A stretch of 64,000 bases of DNA. Origin: Salipiger profundus (GTDB lineage Bacteria > Pseudomonadota > Alphaproteobacteria > Rhodobacterales > Rhodobacteraceae). Made by a program: the position numbers and the translations under genes. The stretch spans positions 806,001 through 870,000 of the forward strand of contig NZ_CP014796.1 in NCBI RefSeq assembly GCF_001969385.1, written 5' to 3'. The notes beneath the pieces were generated by a model. It made no database searches. It saw nothing but the letters and a program-made list of their open reading frames with translations, and was not told the DNA's origin. Positions within the stretch are counted from its first letter, which is position 1. Every line of letters starts with the position of its first letter. This document shows, piece by piece, positions 47,675 to 57,204 of the stretch.

Positions 47675-48361
47675 CTACTGGCGCCGGAACCGCGCCAGCA
47701 GGCGCGTCCAGCCGCCGGGCACGAGCACCACTGTGAGGCCAAAGCCGGTGACGAAACCGGCGAGATCGGCGACCCAGTCGAGGCTGCCACCGAAGACAAG
47801 ACCGAACACCAGCTGGATCGCGAGCAGCATCCCGATCAGCGAGAATGCCCGCAGCTGTTGCGCTCCGACCTGCCCCAGACGCAACCAGAGCAGGTAGGTG
47901 AAGCCCCCGATCAGCCCGTAGACCGGCGGAAAGGCCCCGATCAGCGGCATCTGCGTGTCGAGCAGCAGCCCGTAGGCCAGCGCCCCGCCCACCGAGGACG
48001 CCGCGAAGATCGCCAGCGTCCGCACCGACCCCAGCGCCTCGGCCACCATCTTGCCCATCGCCAGCAGCATCACCCCTGCAAAGATCGCGTGGGTGAAGGT
48101 CGCATGCACGAAGGGATAGCTCAGGAACCGCACGAGATGGTTGGCAGGGAACTGCCCGGTTTCGAACATCCAGCCCAGCACCGGCGCGAAGAAGGCGAAG
48201 CGCTCCATCGCCTCGAGACGCCACCCGACGGCGCCCGGACCGCCGACGACGCCGTAGGCGCCGAGCGAAAAGACCGCCTCGACGCCGACGATGACGATGA
48301 ACAGCGCCATGACGACGGGCGGCATGGGATTGAGAGGGGGCTCGTTATGCGGATGCACCAT
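47675..48361 (-). CDS. Rhomboid-family membrane protein lacking catalytic residues
   Basis: A 228-residue protein with six or seven hydrophobic segments and rhomboid landmarks: [18 protein letters not shown] (78-95) and GFVTGFGL (202-209). The active-site GxSG is GAFP (142-145), with Phe144 where the serine belongs, and the second catalytic residue is Asp199 (VADLAGF) in place of His. It should not be a protease. I choose ATG 48361 ([15 protein letters not shown]); an ATG at 48397 is possible. Divergent from trpS with under 100 bases between. Confidence 0.85.
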   Translation of the reverse strand: MVHPHNEPPLNPMPPVVMALFIVIVGVEAVFSLGAYGVVGGPGAVGWRLEAMERFAFFAPVLGWMFETGQFPANHLVRFLSYPFVHATFTHAIFAGVMLLAMGKMVAEALGSVRTLAIFAASSVGGALAYGLLLDTQMPLIGAFPPVYGLIGGFTYLLWLRLGQVGAQQLRAFSLIGMLLAIQLVFGLVFGGSLDWVADLAGFVTGFGLTVVLVPGGWTRLLARFRRQ

Positions 48362-48440
48362 GGGACCGGGCTCTTTCTTGACGGCATGCCGGGGCATGGG
48401 TAAGCCAGCGCCACCCGAATTTCCAGACGGAGTATGGCCC

Positions 48441-49475
48441 ATGTCCGAGGCGGCCCAGAGCAACACCGCCTTCACCCCGCGCGTCTTTTCCGGCATCCAG
48501 CCGTCCGGAGGCCTGACGCTCGGCAACTATCTCGGCGCGATGAAGCGCTTCGTGGACATGCAGGGAAGCGGCATCGAGACGATCTACTGTGTCGTCGACA
48601 TGCACGCGATCACCGTCTGGCAGGATCCCGAGGCGCTGCGCCGGCAGACCCGCGAGCTGACCGCCGGCTACCTCGCCGCCGGGCTCGACCCGACGAAGTC
48701 GATCCTCTTCAACCAGAGCCAGGTGCCGGAACACGCGCAGCTTGCGTGGATCTTCAACTGCGTCGCCCGCGTCGGCTGGATGAACCGGATGACCCAGTTC
48801 AAGGACAAGGCCGGCAAGAACGCCGAGAAGGCCTCGCTGGGCCTCTACGCCTACCCGGCGCTGATGGCGGCAGACATCCTCGTCTACCACGCCACCCAGG
48901 TGCCCGTGGGCGAGGACCAGAAGCAGCACGTCGAGTTGACCCGCGACATCGCCGCCAAGTTCAACCACGACTACGGCGTCGAGTTCTTCCCGATGACCGA
49001 CCCGGTGATCGAAGGTGCCGCCACCCGCGTCATGAGCCTGCGCGATGGCACCAAGAAGATGTCGAAGTCCGACCCGTCGGACGCCAGCCGCATCAACATG
49101 ACCGACGACGCCGACGCCATCGCCAAGAAGATCCGCAAGGCCAAGACCGACCCCGAGCCGCTGCCCTCCGAGGCGACGGGCCTCGCCGAGCGGCCCGAGG
49201 CGCGCAACCTTGTGAACATCTACGCGGCCCTGTCCGAGCAGAGCACCGAGGCTGTCATGCGCGAGGTCGGCGGACGCGCGTTCTCGGAGTTCAAGCCGAT
49301 GCTGGCCGAACTCGCGGTCGAGAAGCTCGCCCCGATCTCCTCCGAGATGGCGCGGCTGATGCAGGAGCCCGCGGAGATCGACCGGATCCTCAAGGACGGC
49401 AGCGAGCGCGCCCGCGACATCGCGGCGCCCATCCTGCGCAAGACCTACGAGATCGTGGGCATGGTCGGCGCCTGA
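48441..49475 (+). CDS. trpS: Tryptophanyl-tRNA synthetase
   Basis: Charges tRNA-Trp. The 344-residue class I enzyme shows the HIGH-type start [20 protein letters not shown], the MHAIT and [15 protein letters not shown] motifs, and [13 protein letters not shown] near 210. ATG 48441. Followed by a cluster of three hairpins shared with the convergent neighbour. Confidence 0.97.
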   Translation: MSEAAQSNTAFTPRVFSGIQPSGGLTLGNYLGAMKRFVDMQGSGIETIYCVVDMHAITVWQDPEALRRQTRELTAGYLAAGLDPTKSILFNQSQVPEHAQLAWIFNCVARVGWMNRMTQFKDKAGKNAEKASLGLYAYPALMAADILVYHATQVPVGEDQKQHVELTRDIAAKFNHDYGVEFFPMTDPVIEGAATRVMSLRDGTKKMSKSDPSDASRINMTDDADAIAKKIRKAKTDPEPLPSEATGLAERPEARNLVNIYAALSEQSTEAVMREVGGRAFSEFKPMLAELAVEKLAPISSEMARLMQEPAEIDRILKDGSERARDIAAPILRKTYEIVGMVGA

Positions 49476-49490
49476 TCGCGCCGACCGACC

Positions 49491-49588
49491 AAGATTTTTC
49501 GTCCGAAAAATCTTCGCGCGGTCTCACACGGGGGGAAGAATTTTCGGAGGAAAATTCTTTGGGTCCGGCGCCGTCAGCCGGCGGACCC
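49491..49588. repeat. Triple-hairpin array between trpS and a convergent gene
   Basis: Three consecutive inverted repeats: AAGATTTTTCG/CGAAAAATCTT (49491-49514, 11-base arms), AAGAATTTTC/GAAAATTCTT (49536-49559, 10-base arms) and GGGTCCG/CGGACCC (49561-49588). The first two have T-rich 5' arms and A-rich 3' arms, so on either strand they offer T runs within the stem. The third overlaps the end of the minus-strand gene. Likely a bidirectional terminator region. Confidence 0.75.
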
Positions 49589-50200
49589 GACCCGCGCCGA
49601 GAGCCGCAGCGCATGCGACGCGTCCTGCGCCACCGGCGGCATGACCGGATCGTAGGCGGCCGCGAGCAGCGCCGCCACGTCCGGGCGCAGCACCACGCGC
49701 CCGTCCTCGAGCCGGCCCAGCGGCGAGCGTTCGGCAAAGGCGCGCTCGCCCCACAGCAGCATGACCTGCACCACCTGCGACAGCGCCAGTTCCTCGGCGG
49801 GCTGCGCCGACAGCGCCGCGTCCATGCGCAGGAAGACGAAGGCCGCCTTGATCGCCCCGGTCTCGTCGAAGCGGAACACCCGATACTGGTTCGCCCCCTC
49901 CGCCTGCAGGCGGGACACCATCGGCTCGAGCCCGTCGATCATCCGGCCGAGGTCTGGCACCTCCAGCAGCTCCGCCCAGTCACGGAAGAAGAACACCATG
50001 ACGTTCGCGCCGAGCTCGGGGTCGGTCTCGGCCATCTTGTGGCCCGAGAGGGCACAGACCGCCTCGAAGGCGCCCTTCACCACGCCCAGCGTCGCGTCCT
50101 CGACGCCGAAGACGATGGGCACGATCGGCCGCCCCCAGCGGGCGCAGAGATAGGTCCCGTCAGCGCGGGTGAAGAGTGGCTCGATCTCCGACGGTTGCAT
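49574..50200 (-). CDS. Conserved hypothetical protein
   Basis: I do not recognise a named family. The 208-residue soluble protein starts MQPSEIEPLFTRADGTYLCA and has alternating hydrophobic and acidic segments (ANVMVFFFRDWAELLEVPDL near 66; RVFRFDETGAIKAAFVFL near 107). No signal peptide, membrane segment or metal motif is seen. Similar proteins appear to occur in other Rhodobacteraceae by recollection only. A good AAGGAGG lies upstream of ATG 50200, which supports it being real. Confidence 0.75.
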   Translation of the reverse strand: MQPSEIEPLFTRADGTYLCARWGRPIVPIVFGVEDATLGVVKGAFEAVCALSGHKMAETDPELGANVMVFFFRDWAELLEVPDLGRMIDGLEPMVSRLQAEGANQYRVFRFDETGAIKAAFVFLRMDAALSAQPAEELALSQVVQVMLLWGERAFAERSPLGRLEDGRVVLRPDVAALLAAAYDPVMPPVAQDASHALRLSARVGSAG

Positions 50201-50268
50201 GTGGCCTCCTTGATTCCGGCGGCGCCGTTATAGGCCGTCCCGGCGGTCGGATTGAAGCCGAAACCGGC

Positions 50269-51243
50269 CTAGCGCCGCCCCCAGAGTCGCCGCCGGCCCG
50301 GTGCCGGGGCGTGGCGGCGCTGCTCGCGCAGGAAGACGAAGAGCCCGGCGCCCACGATCAGCGCGCACCCGGCCCAGACGCTCGGCCCAGGCCATTCTCC
50401 GAAGATCAGCCAGCCCCAGAGAATCGCCAGAGGCAGGCCGACGTATTCGAAGGGTGCGATGGTCGCCGCCGCCGCCAGCCGGTAGGCCGAGCTGAGCGCG
50501 TAGCCCACGAAGCCCGACAGCGTTCCGAGGCAGAGCAGCACCAGAAGGTCGCGCGGATCGGGCCAGACCCACGGGCGCAGGAGGAACCGCAGCGCATCGC
50601 TTTCGACCCGGTCGGCATAGCGCCCGTCGCCCGCCACGAGCCAGAAGCAGAAGGCAACGATCAGGAAGGTCGCCTGAAGGTAGACCGCCATCGCCGAAGC
50701 CCGCGTGGTCAGCCCCAGCCGCCGTGTCATCACCTGAAGCACCGCGTAGAAGAATGCGGCGATCACCGGCAGCAGCAGCACGGCCCGCGAGGTCTCGAGC
50801 TCATCCTTCCACGGCTGCTGCATCACCAGCACGCCAAGGAACCCCACGAGCACCGCGCCGATCCGCAGCGGCCCGACCTTCTCGCCGAGGAACGGGATCG
50901 ACAGCAGGGTGATGAACAGCGGCGCCACGAAGAACAGCGCCGTCACCTGCGCCAGCGACAGCACCGCGAAGGCGGCGTAGAACGTCATGTTGGCAAGCAC
51001 CACCATCAGCCCGCGCGCCACGTGCAGCATCGGTGTCGTGGTGCGCAGCAGGCGGAAGCCGCCCTCGACCTGCACCAGCATCAGCGTGATCACCAGCCCG
51101 ACGCCCGCACGCACGGCGACGATCTCGTGCAGCGGGTAGGCCCCCGACAAGAGCTTGATCAGCATGTCGTTCACCGAGATCGCGGTGACGCCGAAGATGA
51201 TGAAGAGGATGCCCAGTCCCGGGCGGTCGGAAAGCGCGCTCAT
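50269..51243 (-). CDS. EamA/DMT-family transporter
   Basis: A 324-residue membrane protein with about ten helices in two EamA repeats (RPGLGILFIIFGVTAISVND … LEKVGPLRIGAVLVGFLGVL). The C-terminus is short and basic (Arg/Pro-rich). Substrate unknown. ATG 51243 gives MSALSDRPGLG; a reading to 51318 adds only Arg-rich sequence. Confidence 0.86.
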   Translation of the reverse strand: MSALSDRPGLGILFIIFGVTAISVNDMLIKLLSGAYPLHEIVAVRAGVGLVITLMLVQVEGGFRLLRTTTPMLHVARGLMVVLANMTFYAAFAVLSLAQVTALFFVAPLFITLLSIPFLGEKVGPLRIGAVLVGFLGVLVMQQPWKDELETSRAVLLLPVIAAFFYAVLQVMTRRLGLTTRASAMAVYLQATFLIVAFCFWLVAGDGRYADRVESDALRFLLRPWVWPDPRDLLVLLCLGTLSGFVGYALSSAYRLAAAATIAPFEYVGLPLAILWGWLIFGEWPGPSVWAGCALIVGAGLFVFLREQRRHAPAPGRRRLWGRR

Positions 51244-51376
51244 GCAGATCGGCCTAGCCCGAAGCGCGGCACCGCGCCAGCCCCGGCGTGATGCACAGGG
51301 CGGTCTGCGCCATCGCACGTTGCGTTTCGCGTGCCCCGGTCTAGGTTGCCGCCACAGTCAGAGGGAGGCGCACACC

Positions 51377-52315
51377 ATGGCAATGGTCGAGCTGCGGGAC
51401 GTCCGCAAGGTCTACGACGACGGGTTCGAGGCGCTGCGCGGCGTCGATCTCGACATCGAGCAAGGCGAGATCCTCGCACTACTCGGCCCCAACGGCGCCG
51501 GCAAGACGACGCTGATCTCGACGATCTGCGGGCTGGTGATGCCCGGCGGCGGCAGCCTGACCGTCGGCGGGCACGACGTGGTGCACGACTACCGCGCGGC
51601 ACGGCAGCTCATCGGGCTGGTGCCGCAGGAAGTGAGCCTCGAGCCATTCGAGAAGGTCATCAACACGGTGCGCCTGTCGCGCGGGCTGTTCGGCAAGCCC
51701 AAGGACGACGCGCTGATCGAGGACATCCTGCGCCGCCTGTCGCTCTGGGACAAGCGCAACTCGCCGGTGCGCGCGCTCTCGGGCGGCATGAAGCGCCGGG
51801 TGCTGATCGCCAAGGCGCTGAGCCACGAACCCGAGGTGCTGTTCCTCGACGAGCCCACCGCGGGCGTCGACGTCGAACTGCGCCGCGACATGTGGGAGAT
51901 CGTCGCCGATCTCAAGGCGCGCGGCGTCACCATCATCCTGACCACCCACTACATCGAAGAGGCCGAGGCCATCGCCGACCGCATCGGCGTCATCAACCGC
52001 GGGGAGATCCTGCTGGTCGAGGAAAAGGCCAGCCTGATGAAGCGACTCGGCCGCAAGGAATTGCGGATCGAGCTCTCGGAGCCGGTCGATACGGTGCCCG
52101 CCGCGCTGGCCGACCGCGAGCTCCGGCTAGAAGACGACGGCCGGGTGCTGGTCTACGATTACGACACCGCCGCCGAGCGCACCGGACTGGCCCGGCTGAT
52201 GTCCGAGCTGAGCGACGCGGGGCTGCAGGTCCGTGACGTCGACACCCGGAAAAGCACGCTCGAGGACATCTTCGTCGATCTCGTCGCGCAGCAGGAAGAG
52301 GAGGACGCGGCATGA
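51377..52315 (+). CDS. ABC-2 type exporter ATP-binding protein (YadG-like)
   Basis: The 312-residue ATPase has Walker [10 protein letters not shown] near residue 37, signature LSGGMKRRV near 135, and Walker [11 protein letters not shown] near 155, followed by a C-terminal regulatory stretch. With the next gene it forms a YadGH-type exporter, a family common in proteobacteria with unknown substrate. ATG 51377 has GGAGG 8 bases upstream. It overlaps the permease gene by four bases. Confidence 0.92.
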   Translation: MAMVELRDVRKVYDDGFEALRGVDLDIEQGEILALLGPNGAGKTTLISTICGLVMPGGGSLTVGGHDVVHDYRAARQLIGLVPQEVSLEPFEKVINTVRLSRGLFGKPKDDALIEDILRRLSLWDKRNSPVRALSGGMKRRVLIAKALSHEPEVLFLDEPTAGVDVELRRDMWEIVADLKARGVTIILTTHYIEEAEAIADRIGVINRGEILLVEEKASLMKRLGRKELRIELSEPVDTVPAALADRELRLEDDGRVLVYDYDTAAERTGLARLMSELSDAGLQVRDVDTRKSTLEDIFVDLVAQQEEEDAA

Positions 52316-53073
52316 ACTGGCGCGGCATCTGGGCGATCTACCACTTCGAGATGATGCGGTTCTTCCGCACCCTGCTGCAAAGCTTCATCTCTCCGGTGAT
52401 CTCGACCTCGCTTTACTTCGTGGTCTTCGGCACCGCCATCGGCGCGCGCATCGACCAGGTCGAGGGCGTGAGCTACGGCGCCTTCATCGTGCCCGGGCTG
52501 GTGATGCTGTCGGTCATCACGCAGGCGATCTCGAACGCCTCCTTCGGGATCTACTTCCCCAAGTTCATCGGCACCGTCTACGAGCTTCTCTCGGCACCGC
52601 TGAATTTCCTCGAGATCGTCATCGGCTACGTCGGCGCCGCCGCGACCAAGGCGCTGTTCATCGGCACGGTGATCCTGATCACCTCGTCGCTCTTCGTCGA
52701 CCTGCAGATCGCGCACCCGCTGGCGATGGTCGTCTTCCTGCTGCTCACCTGCGTGAGCTTCGCGCTGCTGGGCTTCATCCTCGGCCTCTGGGCCGGCAAC
52801 TTCGAGCAGCTCCAGCTCGTGCCGCTGCTGGTGGTGACGCCGCTCGTCTTCCTCGGCGGGTCGTTCTACTCGATCTCGATGTTGCCGCCCGCGTGGCAGA
52901 CGATCACGCTCTTCAACCCGGTGGTCTACCTGATCTCGGGCTTCCGCTGGGCGTTCTTCGACATGGCCGACGTGCCGGTGGGCCTGAGCCTGCTGGCAAT
53001 CGGCGGCTTCACCCTGCTCTGCCTCGCGGTGATCTGGTGGATCTTCCGCACCGGCTGGCGGCTGCGCCCCTGA
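52312..53073 (+). CDS. ABC-2 type exporter permease (YadH-like)
   Basis: A 253-residue inner-membrane permease with six helices and the ABC-2 motif [18 protein letters not shown] near 180. It pairs with the ATPase before it; the two probably form a homodimeric exporter. Substrate unknown. Confidence 0.9.
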   Translation: MNWRGIWAIYHFEMMRFFRTLLQSFISPVISTSLYFVVFGTAIGARIDQVEGVSYGAFIVPGLVMLSVITQAISNASFGIYFPKFIGTVYELLSAPLNFLEIVIGYVGAAATKALFIGTVILITSSLFVDLQIAHPLAMVVFLLLTCVSFALLGFILGLWAGNFEQLQLVPLLVVTPLVFLGGSFYSISMLPPAWQTITLFNPVVYLISGFRWAFFDMADVPVGLSLLAIGGFTLLCLAVIWWIFRTGWRLRP

Positions 53074-53086
53074 CCGGAGGCCCGCC

Positions 53087-54148
53087 TCAGGCCGTCGCGC
53101 ACTGCCGGCGGCCGCCCATGAGCAACTCCATGGTCATGCCGCCGATCCACATGCAGAACAGCGCCAGCCAGGCGGTGCCCGCGAAGATCGACCCGCCGGT
53201 GACTCCCGCGCCGATGGCACAGCCGCCGGCCAGCATGCCGCCGAAGCCCATGAGCGCCGCGCCGATCATGGCGTTGCGCAGCGGGCTCGGGCCGTCGAAG
53301 CCCTGAACCCGCAGCTCGCACCCCCAGGCGGCAGCGAGGAACGCCCCGAGGAAGACCCCCGGCACCAGCCCCACGTCGAACTCGAGCACCGCGTTGCGGT
53401 CGAGGAAGAACATCAGCGTATGCGCAGAGGGTCCGGTGAAGGTCGCGCTTTCGACCTGCACCGGGTCGAAGGCCACGTTCGACAGCGCGAAGGTCAGCAC
53501 CCAGCCCAGAGCGACGGCGAAGCCCACGCCCGAGGCGAAGACCAGCCGCGAGACCCCGATGCGGTTGCGCCGCGAAAGCTCGAGCGCGATGGCGGCGATG
53601 ATCAGCCCGATCACCAGCCCCGCCTCGCGCGGCAGATGCGCGGCGGCGAGCAGGTCCATGTTGCGCCCGCCCGAGGTTATCCAGAGCCCGGCAAGCCGGT
53701 CGCGCAGCGGCGACAGGATGCCCGACAGGCTCATCTGCGCCACCACAGCGAAGATCAGCCCCGAGATCACCGAGCGCAGGTTGCCGGTCGCCGCGAGCAC
53801 CAGCAGCCGTCCCGAGCAGCCGTTGGCCAGCACCATCCCGGCCCCGAACAGCAGCCCGCCGATCACCGCGCCCGACCAGCTGCCGGGCACCGCCATCATG
53901 CGCGCGTTCGAGGCATCGAACACCCCCATGAGCTGTGCCGCCTGCACCCAGACCAGCGCCGTCGAGAAGGTCAGCAGCCAGACCGCCACCTTGTCTCGCA
54001 TCGCGCCGCGGGCGAACTCGACCACCGCCGCGCGCAGGCAGAACCGCGAGCGCTGCGCGGCGACCCCGAAGACCACCCCGGTGAGCAGCCCGAACAGGGC
54101 GGCGGCGGGGCTTTCCCCGACCCCTTCGACAAGCGCGATAAGATCCAT
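53087..54148 (-). CDS. YeeE/YedE family transporter (thiosulfate/sulfur-compound uptake type)
   Basis: A 353-residue membrane protein with about nine to twelve helices. Three cysteines sit in the family's repeat motifs: SRFCLRAA (C37), NGCSGRLL (C111) and GGCAIGAG (C310). In the related thiosulfate transporter TsuA three cysteines at such places line the substrate path. No TusA-like partner is adjacent. ATG 54148 has AAAGGAG upstream. Divergent from a cupin gene, with an FNR-like site between them. Confidence 0.85.
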   Translation of the reverse strand: MDLIALVEGVGESPAAALFGLLTGVVFGVAAQRSRFCLRAAVVEFARGAMRDKVAVWLLTFSTALVWVQAAQLMGVFDASNARMMAVPGSWSGAVIGGLLFGAGMVLANGCSGRLLVLAATGNLRSVISGLIFAVVAQMSLSGILSPLRDRLAGLWITSGGRNMDLLAAAHLPREAGLVIGLIIAAIALELSRRNRIGVSRLVFASGVGFAVALGWVLTFALSNVAFDPVQVESATFTGPSAHTLMFFLDRNAVLEFDVGLVPGVFLGAFLAAAWGCELRVQGFDGPSPLRNAMIGAALMGFGGMLAGGCAIGAGVTGGSIFAGTAWLALFCMWIGGMTMELLMGGRRQCATA

Positions 54149-54201
54149 GGCACGTGCTCCTTTCGGTTGCGGACTCATGCCCTCATGCGAATATGTTTTC
54201 C

Positions 54202-54215
54202 TTGATTCAGATCAG
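54202..54215. promoter_or_regulatory. FNR/FnrL-type binding site
   Basis: TTGATTCAGATCAG matches the FNR palindrome TTGAT-N4-ATCAA at 9 of 10 defined positions. It lies in the divergent spacer, about 54 bases before the YeeE/YedE start and 97 before the cupin start. Confidence 0.6.
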
Positions 54216-54312
54216 CCGCGCCCGCTTCGCGACATCCGCGTCGCTTTCCGGCGCGACAGGCGGACCCGCGCCGCACACCCTCTCGCGCAGGCTGACATCC
54301 AAGAGACCCGCC

Positions 54313-54750
54313 ATGACCACCACCGGTGCTTTCGACCCGATCTATGCCCCGCAGATCGCCGCGCTCATGTCGCTCGCCGTTTTCGCGAATGCCGCCGAGA
54401 CCCCGCTCGAGGGCGGCGAGGATCCGGCCTTTGGCAGCGTGCGCTGGCGGACGCTGTTCTGCGCCGACCGCACCCCCACCCGCGGCATGGTCATGGGCAT
54501 CGCCGAGTTCGGCCCGATGGGCACGCTGCTGCCGCACCGCCACGGCCCGGCCGAGATCTACTTCGGCCTTGCCGGGGCCGGCATCGTCACCATCGACGGC
54601 ACCCCGCATCCCATCGCCCCCGAGGTCGCGCTCTACATCCCGGACGACGCCGAGCATGGCACCGTCGCCGGGCCGCAGGGGCTGCGCTTTCTCTACGTGT
54701 TCCCGCGCGACCGTTTCGCCGACGTCGACTACCGTTTCTCCGGCGCCTGA
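54313..54750 (+). CDS. Cupin domain protein (DMSP-lyase-like metal motif)
   Basis: A 145-residue single-cupin protein. PHRHGPAEIYFGLAGAG gives His-x-His-x3-Glu-x-Tyr, and a last His in DDAEHGTV lies 40 residues after the first His. That spacing fits the metal site reported for the small cupin DMSP lyases (DddW/DddQ group), but the same pattern occurs in other cupins. ATG 54313 is chosen; the upstream frame has no homology. The FNR-like site upstream may control it. Confidence 0.7.
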   Translation: MTTTGAFDPIYAPQIAALMSLAVFANAAETPLEGGEDPAFGSVRWRTLFCADRTPTRGMVMGIAEFGPMGTLLPHRHGPAEIYFGLAGAGIVTIDGTPHPIAPEVALYIPDDAEHGTVAGPQGLRFLYVFPRDRFADVDYRFSGA

Positions 54751-54825
54751 TCTCCGCCAGCTGCGCGGGCGCCCCTCGCACGACGCCGCTCGCCAAGTCC
54801 CCGGAATGCGCGTAAGGCTTTGCGC

Positions 54826-56057
54826 ATGAGCCGCCCCGTCCCCATCGCCTCCGCCGCGAGCCTGCCCCTCTGGCGCCGCCCCGTCACGCTGCTGTTTCTC
54901 ATGGCGATCGCCATGCCGCTCAGCTTCGCGACATGGTCGGCGCTGCTCAACAATTTCGTCATCGAGGCGGCGCAGTTCGACGGCTCCGACATCGGCTGGC
55001 TGCACACCGTGCGCGAGATCCCCGGCTTCCTCGCCATCGGCGTGATCCTCGTGCTGCTGGTCATGCGCGAGCAGGTGCTGGCGCTCTCGGCGCTCGCGCT
55101 GCTGGGCGCGGCCACCGCCGTCACCGCGTGGTTTCCCTCGATGGCCGGGCTGCTCACCGTGACCATGCTCAGCTCGATCGGCTTCCACTACTACGAGACG
55201 ATGAACCAGAGCCTGCAGCTGCAATGGCTGCCCAAGGACCGCGCGCCGCAGACGCTGGGCTGGCTGCTCGCCGCGGCCAGCGCCGCAACCCTCGTGGCCT
55301 ACGTGCTGATCGTGATGACATGGGAGGCGCTCGACCTCTCCTACAACACCGTCTACCTCGTCTCCGGCGGGCTCACGCTGCTCATCACCGGCTACTGCGC
55401 CCTCGCCTTTCCGCAGTTCGAAAGCCCCAACCCGCAGCGCAAGCGCTTCATCCTGCGCCGCCGCTACTGGCTCTACTACGCGTTGCAGTTCATGTCGGGC
55501 GCTCGGCGCCAGATCTTCGTGGTCTTCGCGGGCTTCATGATGGTCGAGCGGTTCGGCTTCGCCGTCCACGAGGTCACCGGCCTGTTCCTGATCAACCTCG
55601 TGGTGAACCTCGTCGCCGCCCCGATGCTCGGCCGCGCCGTGCACCGCTTCGGCGAACGCCCCGTGCTGATCTTCGAATACGTCGGCCTCACCGTCGTCTT
55701 CACCCTCTACGGCGGCCTCTACTGGTTCGGCTGGGGCGTGCTCCTCGCCTCGGTCCTATACGTCATCGACCACGTGTTCTTCGCGCTCGCGCTGGCGCTC
55801 AAGACCTACTTCCAGAAGATCGCAGACCCCGGCGACATCGCCCCACCGCCGCCGTGGCCTTCACCATCAACCACATCGCGGCGGTCTTCCTGCCATTCCT
55901 GCTGGGCTACCTCTGGCTGGTCTCGCCCGGCGCGGTCTTCGGGCTCGCCGCCGGCATGGCGCTGGTCTCGCTCGGCCTCGCCCTGCTGATCCCGCGCCAC
56001 CCCGAGCCGGGCAACGAGACGGTCTTCGCCCGCCTCGCCCCCGCCCCGGCGGAATAG
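54826..56057 (+). pseudogene. Major facilitator superfamily transporter with a one-base frameshift
   Basis: From ATG 54826 (MSRPVPIASAASLPLWRR) the frame encodes a good MFS protein to about residue 338. At the CCCC run 55841-55844 one C appears to be missing: the true continuation TAAVAFTINHIAAVFLPFLL lies in the next frame and runs to the stop at 56057. The unshifted frame ends at 55989 in Pro/Arg/Ser-rich nonsense sequence, losing the last two or three helices. It could be a real mutation or a homopolymer sequencing error. Substrate unknown. Confidence 0.85.
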
Positions 56058-56083
56058 ACCCCGGGCCCCCGCGCCACGCCCGG

Positions 56084-56150
56084 CCCTTCTCCGGTTTCTC
56101 AAATACCCTCGGGGGAGGCGCGCGGCACGCGCGGCGGGGGCAGAGCCCCC
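56084..56150 (+). repeat. Box-plus-hairpin intergenic element, copy 4
   Basis: Box CCCTTCTCCGGTTTCT, then CAAATACCCTCGGGGG (56084-56115), followed by GCGCG/CGCGC (56118-56132) and GGGGGC/GCCCCC (56136-56150). Lies after the MFS gene and before prmA on the same strand. Confidence 0.78.
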
Positions 56151-56223
56151 ACGGACCCCGCGCCACCCTTTCCAACTCCCGCCAAACGCGCTATCGGGCG
56201 CCAACCCATCCGGAGACCGCACG

Positions 56224-57102
56224 ATGCCCAGAACCTGGACCGCCTTCACCAAACTCGACGACAAGGACCGCGCCGAGGCGCTCGGCGAGGCCCTCGAGGA
56301 TCTCGACCCCGCGCCCACCGGCGTCGGCGTCTTCGAGATCGAGGACGGCACCGGCACCTGGGAGGTCGGCGGCTACTTCGTCGAGGCCCCCGACGACATC
56401 GAGCTCGCGCTCGTCGCCGCGGCCTACGATGCGCCGGAGTTCGTCGTTTCCGAGGTGCCCGACCAGGACTGGGTCGACAAGGTGCGCCGCGAGCTGACCC
56501 CGGTCGAGGCCGGGCGCTTCTTCGTCTACGGCAGCCACGACGCCGACAAGATCCCCGAGGGCGCCGAGCCGCTGCTGATCGAGGCCGCCATGGCCTTCGG
56601 GACCGGCCACCACGGCACCACGCTGGGCTGCCTGCGGGCGCTCGACCGGCTGGCAACCGACGGCTTCGTCGGCCGCAACGTCGCCGACATCGGCTGCGGC
56701 ACCGCGGTGCTCGCCATGGGCGCCGCGCGGATCTGGAACGACGCGATCATCGCCTCCGACATCGACGAGGTCGCCGTCGAGGTGGCCGAGGCGAACCTCC
56801 GCGCCAACGACCTCACCGGCAAGGTGACCTGTGTCGAATCCGCCGGCTTCGACAACCCCGAGGTCTCTGGCCGTGCGCCCTTCGATCTCGTCTTCGCCAA
56901 CATCCTCAAGCAGCCGCTGATCGACCTCGCGCCCGACATGGCGCGCTATCTCGGCGAGGGCGGCTACGCGATTCTTTCGGGTATCCTGACCCGCCAGGCC
57001 GACGAGGTCGTCGAGGTATATGCACGCAATGGCATCAATCTCGCCCACCGCGAAGAGATTGGTGACTGGGTGACCTTGACGCTGCGCAAGTCCGCGCAGT
57101 GA
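56224..57102 (+). CDS. prmA: Ribosomal protein L11 methyltransferase
   Basis: Methylates lysines and the N-terminus of ribosomal protein L11. The 292-residue enzyme shows AFGTGHHGTTLGCLRAL near 125, SAM motif VADIGCGTAVLAMGAAR near 150 and FANILKQPLIDLAPDM near 220. ATG 56224 has GGAGA upstream. A small hairpin follows the stop. Confidence 0.94.
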   Translation: MPRTWTAFTKLDDKDRAEALGEALEDLDPAPTGVGVFEIEDGTGTWEVGGYFVEAPDDIELALVAAAYDAPEFVVSEVPDQDWVDKVRRELTPVEAGRFFVYGSHDADKIPEGAEPLLIEAAMAFGTGHHGTTLGCLRALDRLATDGFVGRNVADIGCGTAVLAMGAARIWNDAIIASDIDEVAVEVAEANLRANDLTGKVTCVESAGFDNPEVSGRAPFDLVFANILKQPLIDLAPDMARYLGEGGYAILSGILTRQADEVVEVYARNGINLAHREEIGDWVTLTLRKSAQ

Positions 57103-57124
57103 TACACCGATTTGGGGTGAATTA

Positions 57125-57142
57125 GGGGCAAGCGCCCCATTT
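57125..57142 (+). terminator. Short hairpin after prmA
   Basis: GGGGC (57125-57129) pairs with GCCCC (57134-57138) around AAGC, followed by ATTT. Short stem, so only a possible terminator. Confidence 0.4.
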
Positions 57143-57204
57143 CCGCCTCATTTCGAGGTCATAGATCATCCCATCGGGTGGGGGCCTTGGTTAACGAGGT
57201 CGCC

